A stretch of 5,568 nucleotides of DNA, taken from an uncultured Chthonomonas sp. (lineage in GTDB: Bacteria; Armatimonadota; Chthonomonadetes; Chthonomonadales; CAJBBX01). A program made the position numbers and the translations under genes. Shown one piece after another: positions 1 through 5,380 of this stretch; position 1 is the first letter of the stretch, and each line of letters opens with the position of its first letter. The notes beneath the pieces were generated by a model. That model made no database searches, was not told the DNA's origin, and saw only the letters and a program-made list of their open reading frames with translations. Location: assembly GCA_903886985.1 (NCBI GenBank), contig CAISOI010000473.1, forward strand, positions 1 through 5,568, given 5' to 3'.

Positions 1-136
1 CACGTTGGACTTAAACTGCAAAAGATGCACTTCGACGATAAGCACCATGAACTTCGTAACCACGATCCAGCAAAAGCTTCGCCAGATAGGCCCCGTCTTG
101 TCCAGTAATGCCGGTCACCAATGCAATTTTTGACAT
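1..136 (-). pseudogene. gmd: GDP-mannose 4,6-dehydratase, N-terminal fragment ended by an early stop
   Basis: Read on the minus strand from the ATG at 136, the frame gives a 41-residue peptide that starts MSKIALVTGITGQDG and continues into LLLDRGYEVHGAYRR. This is the N-terminal Rossmann strand and glycine-rich NAD(P)-binding loop (G9, G12, G15) of GDP-mannose 4,6-dehydratase. That cytoplasmic short-chain dehydrogenase makes GDP-4-keto-6-deoxymannose for fucose, rhamnose and related surface sugars. A Shine-Dalgarno-like GAGGG (plus strand 143-147, CCCTC) lies 6 bases upstream of the ATG, so the start is well supported. The frame meets TAA at 11-13, where a full enzyme would have about 320-380 residues. 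The residues just before the stop (SASFAV) no longer match the family well. Either the gene is frameshifted or truncated here, or there is a sequence error near the window edge. Only ten bases lie beyond the stop, so decay cannot be told from error. Family identity is fairly sure; pseudogene status is not. Confidence 0.6.
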
Positions 137-215
137 TTTTTGCCCTCGAATCCCCTGTAAGTCCGTCCATAGTGTACCCAACAGGTTGACTCTTGTATGT
201 ATAAGGGGCTAACTA

Positions 216-231
216 TGTGACAAATATCACA
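216..231. promoter_or_regulatory. CRP/FNR-superfamily type operator (perfect TGTGA-N6-TCACA palindrome)
   Basis: TGTGA at 216-220 and TCACA at 227-231 are exact inverted half-sites separated by six bases. This is the core recognition sequence of CRP (cAMP receptor protein) and its close relatives. It sits inside the divergent region between the minus-strand gmd fragment and the pseudopilin operon, so it could serve either or both. If the operon starts about 7 bases after the TATAAT at 316-321, the centre of the palindrome lies near -104, a distance seen for CRP activation from far upstream sites. On the minus strand the right half overlaps a -35-like TTGTCA, which would suit repression of the gmd side. 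The palindrome is seen directly; the identity of the binding protein is inferred. Confidence 0.6.
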
Positions 232-278
232 AACTTTGGGCCAAGCCTAAACCCGTAGTTTAATATGCGCTGTCAGTT

Positions 279-306
279 TTAATTCTCTATTAAGGCGATC
301 TTAAGG
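279..306 (+). promoter_or_regulatory. Three 11-bp-spaced direct hexamers, OmpR/PhoB-family-like activator box
   Basis: TTAATT (279-284), TTAAGG (290-295) and TTAAGG (301-306) start exactly 11 bases apart. Direct hexamers at one helical turn are the hallmark of tandem binding by OmpR/PhoB/PhoP winged-helix response regulators. The last repeat ends 9 bases upstream of the TATAAT at 316-321, so the array covers the place where a -35 box should be. Class II activators such as PhoB occupy that position. A CTGTCA that resembles the E. coli pho-box hexamer occurs at 270-275, but it is not in phase with an 11-bp partner. Spacing and position are seen; the regulator is inferred. Confidence 0.45.
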
Positions 307-315
307 TTTCCCTAT

Positions 316-321
316 TATAAT
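316..321 (+). promoter_or_regulatory. -10 box (TATAAT) of the pseudopilin/ABC operon promoter
   Basis: An exact sigma-70-type TATAAT lies 47 bases before the first start codon. No good -35 hexamer is present at 16-18 bases upstream: the sequence 17 bases before it is AGGCGA. The promoter therefore looks activator-dependent. Transcription would begin near position 328 and leave a leader of about 40 bases that includes the ribosome binding site at 356-360. Confidence 0.5.
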
Positions 322-355
322 GGTGAGGTCTCAAGCACTTATTTACGTTACACTT

Positions 356-360
356 GGAGG
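356..360 (+). promoter_or_regulatory. Ribosome binding site GGAGG that fixes the pseudopilin start
   Basis: GGAGG stands 8 bases before the ATG at 369. An in-frame TTG at 354 overlaps this Shine-Dalgarno sequence and so cannot plausibly be the start. The ATG at 369 gives the normal short, hydrophilic prepilin leader. Confidence 0.75.
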
Positions 361-368
361 TTCATCGA

Positions 369-1103
369 ATGGACAACCGTACTTTATCACCGCAACAACG
401 AGGCTTTACGCTCATTGAGCTACTGGTCGTCATAGCAATTATTGCGATCCTTGCAGCAATTCTCTTCCCAGTTTTCGCGAAAGCGAGAGAAAGTGCCCGA
501 CGTACAACGTGCGTCTCCAATGTTAAACAGTTAGGTATGGCATGGATGATGTATGTTCAGGACTGCGACGAGCAGTTCCCACCGAGCAACACCACTCAGG
601 TCTCTGCCACTACACCTGCCCCTTTGTGGGAACCACAAGCTGCTCTCGCGTTTCCTTGCAAACCATGTCGGCCACGGCTTAAAACCACGAAAGTACCGTA
701 CGACCCAACAGTATTTGCAATGCCATACATCAAGAGCACAAACATGTTCAAATGTCCGAGTGATGTGGGAATCAATCCTGCAAAACTTCCAGGCGAACCT
801 ACTGTTGGTGGACCAGTATGGGCAAAAGAAAACACCAGCTACTGCCTAAACACAGTAATGACTCGCTTGAGTTCCATGGCAGCAATTCCGCGACCTGCAG
901 AAACCTACATGGGCGCAGAAGTGTTTTCGTTCCATTCGGATGATCCATATACCTACTTCTTGGGTAAGAACTCTGGACCAATCCGAGTTGCATACTTTGC
1001 AGATGGTCACGCAAAACTCGCAACGGAACAGTTCATCGCAGCTCAATGTTCGCCTCAACCGTCCTACCCGGATGACAACGGCGGGTTCACACCTGTATTC
1101 TGA
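369..1103 (+). CDS. Type IV prepilin-like protein (pseudopilin, DUF1559-like)
   Basis: This 244-residue protein has a 12-residue leader ending in RG, followed by FTLIELLVVIAIIAILAAI. That is a class III prepilin signal: cleavage is expected after G12, N-methylation at F13, and the conserved Glu is E17 (fifth residue of the mature form). The hydrophobic helix (about 13-34) runs into FPVFAKARESARR, then CVSNVKQLG and a YVQD-type segment, and the C-terminal part ends with YFADGH (D212, H214). This order is characteristic of the many pseudopilins of Armatimonadota and of DUF1559 proteins of Planctomycetes. The globular domain has several cysteines, including a C97-K-P-C100 pair and the family-typical KCPSD (C129). 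The protein should be inserted in the inner membrane and handled by prepilin peptidase. It is the first gene of the operon and its TGA overlaps the next ATG by one base. Its exact role, whether a structural minor pilin, a secretion component or a surface protein, cannot be read from sequence. Confidence 0.9.
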   Translation: MDNRTLSPQQRGFTLIELLVVIAIIAILAAILFPVFAKARESARRTTCVSNVKQLGMAWMMYVQDCDEQFPPSNTTQVSATTPAPLWEPQAALAFPCKPCRPRLKTTKVPYDPTVFAMPYIKSTNMFKCPSDVGINPAKLPGEPTVGGPVWAKENTSYCLNTVMTRLSSMAAIPRPAETYMGAEVFSFHSDDPYTYFLGKNSGPIRVAYFADGHAKLATEQFIAAQCSPQPSYPDDNGGFTPVF

Positions 1104-1468
1104 TGAACTTCCATAACTCGAGATATCGTTATCTAATCATGCTGCCTGCTGTCACATTTGTGATGGCAGGCTGTTCTACGAACCAACAAAAGCAACTGGG
1201 CGCACCGGTCAGTAACGCCTCTATGGTTACAATCGACAAGTTGGTCGGTACTCATGGTATCGTTCAGATCAAAGGCAAGATGATCGACAAATGCCCCACG
1301 GCAGCATGTTGGATGCATGTAAAAGATAGTTCTGGTGCAATCAAAGTGGATATGAAATATTCAGGGTTCACCGTGGCAGACATACCTGTTAACAGCGAAA
1401 TAACCGTCACGGGAAGCTATACCGATGGTGACGACAAACATTTCACAGCAGTGGGAATTGTCTATTGA
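1103..1468 (+). CDS. Small lipoprotein with OB-fold-like, DUF4920-like domain
   Basis: This 121-residue protein begins with a basic, hydrophobic signal sequence ending in the lipobox-like MAGC, so C24 should be the lipidated residue after signal peptidase II cleavage. A short polar linker (25-42) leads to a beta-rich domain of about 75 residues. Its strand pattern (VQIKGKMID, WMHVKDS, AIKVDM, EITVTGSY) suggests an OB-fold like that of DUF4920 and related periplasmic proteins. The most distinctive segment is D62-KCPTAACWM, a C-x4-C-W signature (C64, C69) that in related proteins also sits in the first strand hairpin; a metal-binding or redox role is possible but unproven. The ATG shares its A with the upstream TGA, and there is no strong Shine-Dalgarno sequence, so translation is probably coupled to the pseudopilin. 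The stop overlaps the following TTG start. The family name is from memory and only moderately sure. Confidence 0.8.
   Translation: MNFHNSRYRYLIMLPAVTFVMAGCSTNQQKQLGAPVSNASMVTIDKLVGTHGIVQIKGKMIDKCPTAACWMHVKDSSGAIKVDMKYSGFTVADIPVNSEITVTGSYTDGDDKHFTAVGIVY
1144..1171 (+). repeat. Inverted repeat / RNA hairpin in the lipoprotein signal-peptide region
   Basis: GCCTGC (1144-1149) and GCAGGC (1166-1171) are exact inverted arms, and TCAC (1152-1155) pairs with GTGA (1160-1163) inside them. The two bases between (TG on each side) can form G-U wobbles, so the RNA can fold as a 12-bp stem with a four-base AUUU loop. It begins about 40 bases after the lipoprotein start codon. No U-run follows, so it is not a standard terminator. 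Its function is unknown, and chance is possible. Confidence 0.4.
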
Positions 1469-2112
1469 TTCGTAGTCGGACTGCCGTTTTCATCGTATTG
1501 GCGTGTGTCGCCATATTTGCGGCAATTAAGATTCGAAACGCACCTTCGAGCGAGCCCGTTCTGGTTGGAAGCGCTAATGTAAATCCCACGGGACCAGCTA
1601 TGGTTCCATGGCGCGAACCCGCCAAGGATATGGCCCGTTTCTTCCCGAATGCGTCGGAATACAAGTTGGAAACAGTCGTTCTCAGTCGATTTCGCCCTGA
1701 GATTCTTCGCCGTATGGAACCCAGCTACCACATGGATTCGACCGCAGTCTACAGCTATTTGATCCTTAAGAATGGATCGCCCGTGGGGAGAGTGATTCCA
1801 CGCAGGATTAGCGGAATTCATGGTGCCATCGAAATAGTAGTTGCGCTCGACAATAATCTCACGGTACGAAAAGTCGCAATCCAACGCAGCCGCGAACCTG
1901 AAAATATCACGAACTGGTTGTTTGCCGATAACTTCCTGAGCCACTATGCCGGAAAGGATTACCAGAGCGATTTCGATTTGACCCGCATGTTAAGTACGAC
2001 AGATTCGGATGCGATCAAGACGGCTAAGGTTCTAAGTCTCGGTGTCAAATCCATCGTTGTGGAGTTGACCGTAGCACTCAAAAACATCGCGCACAAACAA
2101 GGTCGCAAATGA
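1465..2112 (+). CDS. Membrane-anchored FMN_bind-domain-like protein lacking the flavinylation motif
   Basis: This 215-residue protein starts at TTG 1465, which overlaps the upstream TGA. That start is chosen because it retains the single N-terminal membrane segment (residues 6-23, FIVLACVAIFAAI) and fits the overlapping gene style. After a linker, residues 94-205 resemble the FMN_bind domain of NqrC/RnfG/NosR-type proteins: AVYSYLILKNGSPVGRV, then IEIVVALDNNLTVRKVAI, then NFLSHYAGKD and a C-terminal helix. In that family FMN is attached through phosphoester to the Thr of an S-G-A-T-x-S/T motif. At the aligned place this protein has D180-S-D-A183-I-K-T, so the acceptor Thr appears to be missing. 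It may bind flavin non-covalently, or be a structural relative. The domain should be extracytoplasmic. It ends in an ATGA overlap with the first permease gene. The domain assignment is from pattern only and is moderate. Confidence 0.7.
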   Translation: MIRSRTAVFIVLACVAIFAAIKIRNAPSSEPVLVGSANVNPTGPAMVPWREPAKDMARFFPNASEYKLETVVLSRFRPEILRRMEPSYHMDSTAVYSYLILKNGSPVGRVIPRRISGIHGAIEIVVALDNNLTVRKVAIQRSREPENITNWLFADNFLSHYAGKDYQSDFDLTRMLSTTDSDAIKTAKVLSLGVKSIVVELTVALKNIAHKQGRK

Positions 2113-3278
2113 TCAAGATTATCCTCAAGAACCTGTGGCGCAGACCTATTCGCACGGGATTAACGCTGGTTGGACTTTCACTCTCAGCCGCTCTCATGAC
2201 CTGCCTACTCTCTTTTGGCCAAGCATATGAATCCGCCATTCGTACGGACTTAGACCGGATGGGAATGCAGATGATGCTTGTCCCATTAGGTTGCCCCTAT
2301 GATGGCGCAGCACGAGCACTCAAGGGACGAACACTCGACAGCTCGCTTCCGGAGAGTGCACTTATCATTGCTCAGAAAGATCCCGCCGTTTCGCTGGCGG
2401 CACCTGTCTATACTGCCGCGATTCCCCGCAAAGGTGAAAAGCGCACGGATATGTGGGTCGGGCTCGACGACGCGACCATAAAAATGCACTCCTGGTGGAA
2501 GTTCACACCGGGATCCCATGGATTTGATGGACCCAACAGCGTCATCTTAGGTTCTGAAGCGGCTGCCACCGAATTACGCAAACCAGGAGACCGACTATAC
2601 AGCCCGGAAACAAATCGGGATTTTATGGTCGCAGGAGTTCTCGAACGAAGCGGAACCAGTGACGACTCTCTCTTCTTCATTCCCCTGAAAACGGCTCAAC
2701 AGATGTTTGGAGAACCGGGCCGTCTAACTGCCATTTCAATTCGTCTCAAGGATCCGTCGCCACCGGAAATTGCTGCTACTGCCGCACGATTACAGAAAAT
2801 CCCGGGCGCACAGGTAACTACCCTAACAGAAATGTTAGGGGTCTTCTTGAACCTCATCGCCTCTGCCAAAACGCTGGTTATGGCGATAACAGTGGTTGCA
2901 CTCGTTGTTAGCCTTTTCAGTGTCTTCAATACGATCATGGCGAATGTAATCGAGCGGACACGTGAACTTGCGGTTATGCGGGCGATAGGTATGTCAAAAT
3001 TAGGTCTGTTTAACGCGATGTTGATGGAGAGTGTAGTCGTTTCAGTTTCTGGAGCACTTTGCGGAATTCTGTTGGCGGCAACGGGCGGAGGTTGGATGGA
3101 ACGAGCGGTACACCCCTATTTGCCACTGGCACCCTCGGAAGGATTGCAGTCGGTCACTCTTAATGCGGCATTGTCAGCGACCACAATGATAATGCTGGCG
3201 GGGATATGCGCAGGTCTCTACCCCGCATGGGTCGCCAGCAGGCTGCATCCTTCGGCCGCGCTGAGATTGGATATTTGA
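2109..3278 (+). CDS. FtsX/MacB-type ABC transporter permease, first of a pair
   Basis: This 389-residue protein has the layout of type VII ABC permeases. It has an N-terminal membrane helix (about 16-38), a large extracytoplasmic domain (about 40-250), then three helices (about 256-280, 298-326 and 355-380). Between helices 2 and 3 lies the conserved ERTRELAVMRAIG (E282 on), the coupling segment that contacts the ATPase. The extracytoplasmic domain opens with LVPLGCPYDGAA (C62), a motif repeated in the next gene. The start at ATG 2109 overlaps the upstream TGA and is preceded by AAGG (2099-2102). Such permeases move lipoproteins, peptides or metal-loaded partners by mechanical motion at the membrane face and do not form a classic channel. 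The partner gene follows after 4 bases. The FtsX/MacB fold is sure; the substrate is unknown. Confidence 0.93.
   Translation: MIKIILKNLWRRPIRTGLTLVGLSLSAALMTCLLSFGQAYESAIRTDLDRMGMQMMLVPLGCPYDGAARALKGRTLDSSLPESALIIAQKDPAVSLAAPVYTAAIPRKGEKRTDMWVGLDDATIKMHSWWKFTPGSHGFDGPNSVILGSEAAATELRKPGDRLYSPETNRDFMVAGVLERSGTSDDSLFFIPLKTAQQMFGEPGRLTAISIRLKDPSPPEIAATAARLQKIPGAQVTTLTEMLGVFLNLIASAKTLVMAITVVALVVSLFSVFNTIMANVIERTRELAVMRAIGMSKLGLFNAMLMESVVVSVSGALCGILLAATGGGWMERAVHPYLPLAPSEGLQSVTLNAALSATTMIMLAGICAGLYPAWVASRLHPSAALRLDI
2821..2840 (+). repeat. Perfect 8-bp stem with GAAA tetraloop inside the permease gene
   Basis: CCCTAACA (2821-2828) and TGTTAGGG (2833-2840) are perfectly complementary and enclose GAAA, a stable GNRA tetraloop. 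The hairpin lies in the codons just before the second membrane helix of the permease. The bases after it (GTCTTCTTG) are pyrimidine-rich but are not a T-tract, so an intrinsic terminator is unlikely. It could affect mRNA stability or processing, or be chance. Confidence 0.4.
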
Positions 3279-3282
3279 GACT

Positions 3283-4476
3283 ATGCTAACCCAATTGAGC
3301 ACATTCTTCCGATACTCCGTAAACAGTCTATTGCGGCGCAAACTTCGCTCACTAATCACCATAGCGGGAGTAGCCAGCGCAGTTGCAGTGCTCTATTCTC
3401 TCCTCGCATTTCAGCGGGGATATCAGCTGGGGTTGAGCCGAGAGCTGGAAAAACTTGGCGCGCACCTACTCGTTGTGCCGAAGGGCTGCCCATATGACGC
3501 CGCCTCCATCGCCCTTCACGGTGCGAATTGGCCCTGCTATCTTCCTTCGAAATATTTGACCATGGTCACCCAAACGCAGCACGTTGCAGAGGCCGCACCC
3601 GTTTTGATGACCGCCTTTTATGACGATGCCACTCAATCCTCACGGGTATATTGCGGAGTTCTCCCAAATATTCTTGCGCTGAAAAAACAGTGGACGATAA
3701 CAGGCAGCTTTCCCAAAACGGGAGAAGCACTGACGGGCATGGATATCGCGTCTAAGAACCACTGGACCGTTGGGCAAACCGTCAAGATGGCGGATATACA
3801 AACTCCTGTGAAAATCTCCGGCATTCTGAACAACACTCAGGGGCCGGATGACCAATTCGTCTTCATTCCTCTTGGCGACGCTCAGACAGATTTCAAACAT
3901 GCAGATCAATTTACGCATATTCTCGTGAAGCTCGATCATCCGGACCATCTGGAAGAGGTCGTGCGATCCTTGAGAGGTTGCGAGGCCGGACTCGAAATGA
4001 ACATCGTTCCCCTTGCCCATGTTTTCAAGACCATCCAAGGATTAATCAGCAGCACACGCCTGCTGCTCGCCTGCGTCACTCTGGCGGCGCTTTTTGCTGC
4101 CGCAATTGGTCTCAGCAATACAGTATTCATGAGCGTGACGGAAAGAACTCGCGAGATCGGAGTATTACGCGCCATGGGAACGGAGAGATCAAATATCTTT
4201 GCGTTGGTCTGGATGGAGACCTTGATAATGTCCTTAATCGGTGCGGCTGTTGGACTATTGGGAGCTACTCTCTTTGAAGGATTAGTGGAAACTTGGCTGA
4301 GGGCGAGGCTGCCATTTGTACCCAATGGGCCGCTCATGAGCTACGAATGGACTATTGCGCTGCTTGCAATTGCGGCCGCAGCAATAATCGGTGGATTGGC
4401 GGGGCTTGCACCTTCGATGCGAGCGGCAGGTCTCTCCCCTGTAGAGGCAATTCGACGTGCGGAAGGAGGAGTCTGA
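3283..4476 (+). CDS. FtsX/MacB-type ABC transporter permease, second of a pair
   Basis: This 397-residue paralogue of the preceding permease has the same four-helix plan: a helix at about 23-43, an extracytoplasmic domain at about 45-255, and three C-terminal helices. The coupling segment is ERTREIGVLRAMG (E287 on). The extracytoplasmic domain starts with VVPKGCPYDAAS (C69) and, 15 residues later, has NWPCYLP with a second cysteine (C85) that the first permease lacks. The two proteins most likely form a heterodimer served by one ATPase dimer, as in LolC/LolE. The ATG at 3283 is 4 bases after the upstream TGA with only a weak GAG before it, so translational coupling is likely. Its 3' end contains the strong ribosome binding site for the ATPase gene. 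The substrate is unknown. The paired permeases and shared GCPYD motif recall the ABC modules found beside p19-type iron uptake genes; that is memory-based inference. Confidence 0.93.
   Translation: MLTQLSTFFRYSVNSLLRRKLRSLITIAGVASAVAVLYSLLAFQRGYQLGLSRELEKLGAHLLVVPKGCPYDAASIALHGANWPCYLPSKYLTMVTQTQHVAEAAPVLMTAFYDDATQSSRVYCGVLPNILALKKQWTITGSFPKTGEALTGMDIASKNHWTVGQTVKMADIQTPVKISGILNNTQGPDDQFVFIPLGDAQTDFKHADQFTHILVKLDHPDHLEEVVRSLRGCEAGLEMNIVPLAHVFKTIQGLISSTRLLLACVTLAALFAAAIGLSNTVFMSVTERTREIGVLRAMGTERSNIFALVWMETLIMSLIGAAVGLLGATLFEGLVETWLRARLPFVPNGPLMSYEWTIALLAIAAAAIIGGLAGLAPSMRAAGLSPVEAIRRAEGGV
4463..4470 (+). promoter_or_regulatory. Strong ribosome binding site AAGGAGGA for the ATPase gene
   Basis: AAGGAGGA lies inside the last codons of the second permease and 10 bases before TTG 4481. 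It favours that TTG over the in-frame GTG at 4457, which lies upstream of the site. The GTG has only a weaker AGAGG at 4443-4447. Confidence 0.6.
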
Positions 4477-4480
4477 GCCA

Positions 4481-5161
4481 TTGCAACCTTCTGACCAACC
4501 CGTAGTTCAGGCTAACAAACTCGTCAAGTCATACCCACGTGGATCAGAAATAGTCCATGCGGTGGTCGACATTGATGTCGAAATCCAACAGGGCGAATAC
4601 GTCGCCATTGTCGGTGCATCTGGCTCTGGAAAAACCACCTTACTGCAACTCCTCGGAGGAATGGACCGACCTACATCTGGCACGATTTCTATTGCTGGAA
4701 AAGAGATCTCAAAACTGTCCGACCGCGAACTTACTCGCCTCCGAAGGGAACAACTCGGATTCGTCTTTCAGCACTTTGGACTTCTCTCGACGCTGACGGT
4801 CGCAGAAAATGTCGCTCTGCCTGCTATCTTGAACCATAAGCCCAATCACAGCCGAGTCGATGAACTATTGGAACGCACTGGCATAATTCATCGCCGAAAC
4901 CATCGCCCATCGGAACTCTCCGGCGGTGAGATGCAGAGGGTCGCAATTGCGCGCGCACTCATTAACGAGCCAAAGCTGCTGCTTGCCGATGAGCCAACTG
5001 GCAACCTCGATTCTGCTACCAGTGAACGAATTCTTGAGCTCATTGGCGAACTGAACAAAGACGGTTTGACTATCGTTGTTGTCACGCACAACGAAAAACT
5101 CGCACAATGCGCACACCGAATTATCCAGCTATCAGATGGCAGAATTGTGAACACGGCCTAA
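4481..5161 (+). CDS. ABC transporter ATP-binding protein of the LolD/MacB/FtsE type
   Basis: This 226-residue cytoplasmic ATPase would power the two permeases encoded just upstream. All motifs are intact: Walker A G45-ASGSGKTT, Q-loop VFQHF with Q97, signature LSGGEMQRVA (146-155), Walker B LLLADEP with E171 as catalytic base, D-loop NLDSAT, and switch histidine H203 in VVTHN. The short length, the LLSTLTVAENV segment after the Q-loop, and the absence of extra C-terminal domains fit the LolD/FtsE/MacB-N family. The chosen start is TTG 4481; GTG 4457 would add 8 residues and lengthen the overlap with the upstream gene. The coding region ends with TAA, and no convincing terminator hairpin with a T-run is visible in the following 100 bases. 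The nucleotide-binding function is certain; the substrate of the whole transporter is not. Confidence 0.95.
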   Translation: MQPSDQPVVQANKLVKSYPRGSEIVHAVVDIDVEIQQGEYVAIVGASGSGKTTLLQLLGGMDRPTSGTISIAGKEISKLSDRELTRLRREQLGFVFQHFGLLSTLTVAENVALPAILNHKPNHSRVDELLERTGIIHRRNHRPSELSGGEMQRVAIARALINEPKLLLADEPTGNLDSATSERILELIGELNKDGLTIVVVTHNEKLAQCAHRIIQLSDGRIVNTA

Positions 5162-5193
5162 TACGGATTACTAGCTCAACACTAAGCGTTAAT

Positions 5194-5380
5194 TTATGCG
5201 GCAGTTCCAATTGCTTTTGCACAGGGCCGGCAGTCAGGGCCATTACATTCATGCCCATAAGACACCCAATCATGGCCAAACAGATGCAACAAAATGGACG
5301 TGACAATTTCATTATCGCTAACCTCATATTCTGACGAAATTCAACATTTCTGCCAATTGGGAATCGAACTGAACGGACAT
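5194..5380 (-). pseudogene. Possible small Cys/His-rich protein gene, probably frameshifted
   Basis: On the minus strand a stop-free frame from 5340 to a TAA at 5194-5196 gives 48 residues ending in FGHDWVSYGHECNGPDC, then RPCAKA. The C-x4-C-x2-C cluster with nearby histidines looks like a small metal-binding site. Many codons begin with G, a sign of real coding, and the overlapping minus frame lacks this. The frame has no ATG and is closed upstream by TGA at 5341-5343. In a neighbouring frame ATG 5380 starts MSVQFDSQLAEMLN, which could be the N-terminus if there is a frameshift near 5340. An alternative 63-residue minus frame (5121-5312) has an ATG with GAGG upstream, but its composition looks like a shadow. 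I recognise no family; the call is tentative. Confidence 0.25.

Noticed and set aside
186..215. TTGACT followed by TAACTA as a plus-strand promoter
   Set aside because: The -35 is good, but the -10 at 18-base spacing matches the consensus poorly, and the perfect TATAAT at 316-321 lies nearer the operon.
354..368. TTG at 354 as start of the pseudopilin
   Set aside because: It overlaps the GGAGG ribosome site, whereas ATG 369 has ideal spacing and gives a normal prepilin leader.
596..1058. Minus-strand open frames inside the pseudopilin gene
   Set aside because: No ribosome sites or recognisable motifs; they are shadows of the strong plus-strand coding frame.
3640..4337. Long minus-strand frames inside the second permease (about 130 codons)
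   Set aside because: They lie fully antisense to a clear FtsX permease and have shadow-like composition with no domain.
5121..5312. 63-residue minus-strand ORF with a hydrophobic N-terminus and GAGG before its ATG
   Set aside because: It overlaps the 3' end of the ATPase gene, is rich in Cys, Leu and Met as shadow frames often are, and few of its codons start with G compared with the alternative frame. It remains possible but less likely.
5341..5380. tRNA T-arm-like GTTCGATTCC-type sequence on the minus strand near 5360
   Set aside because: Only the TTCGATTC loop resembles a tRNA; the flanking bases do not form the 5-bp stem, and no acceptor or anticodon stem fits.
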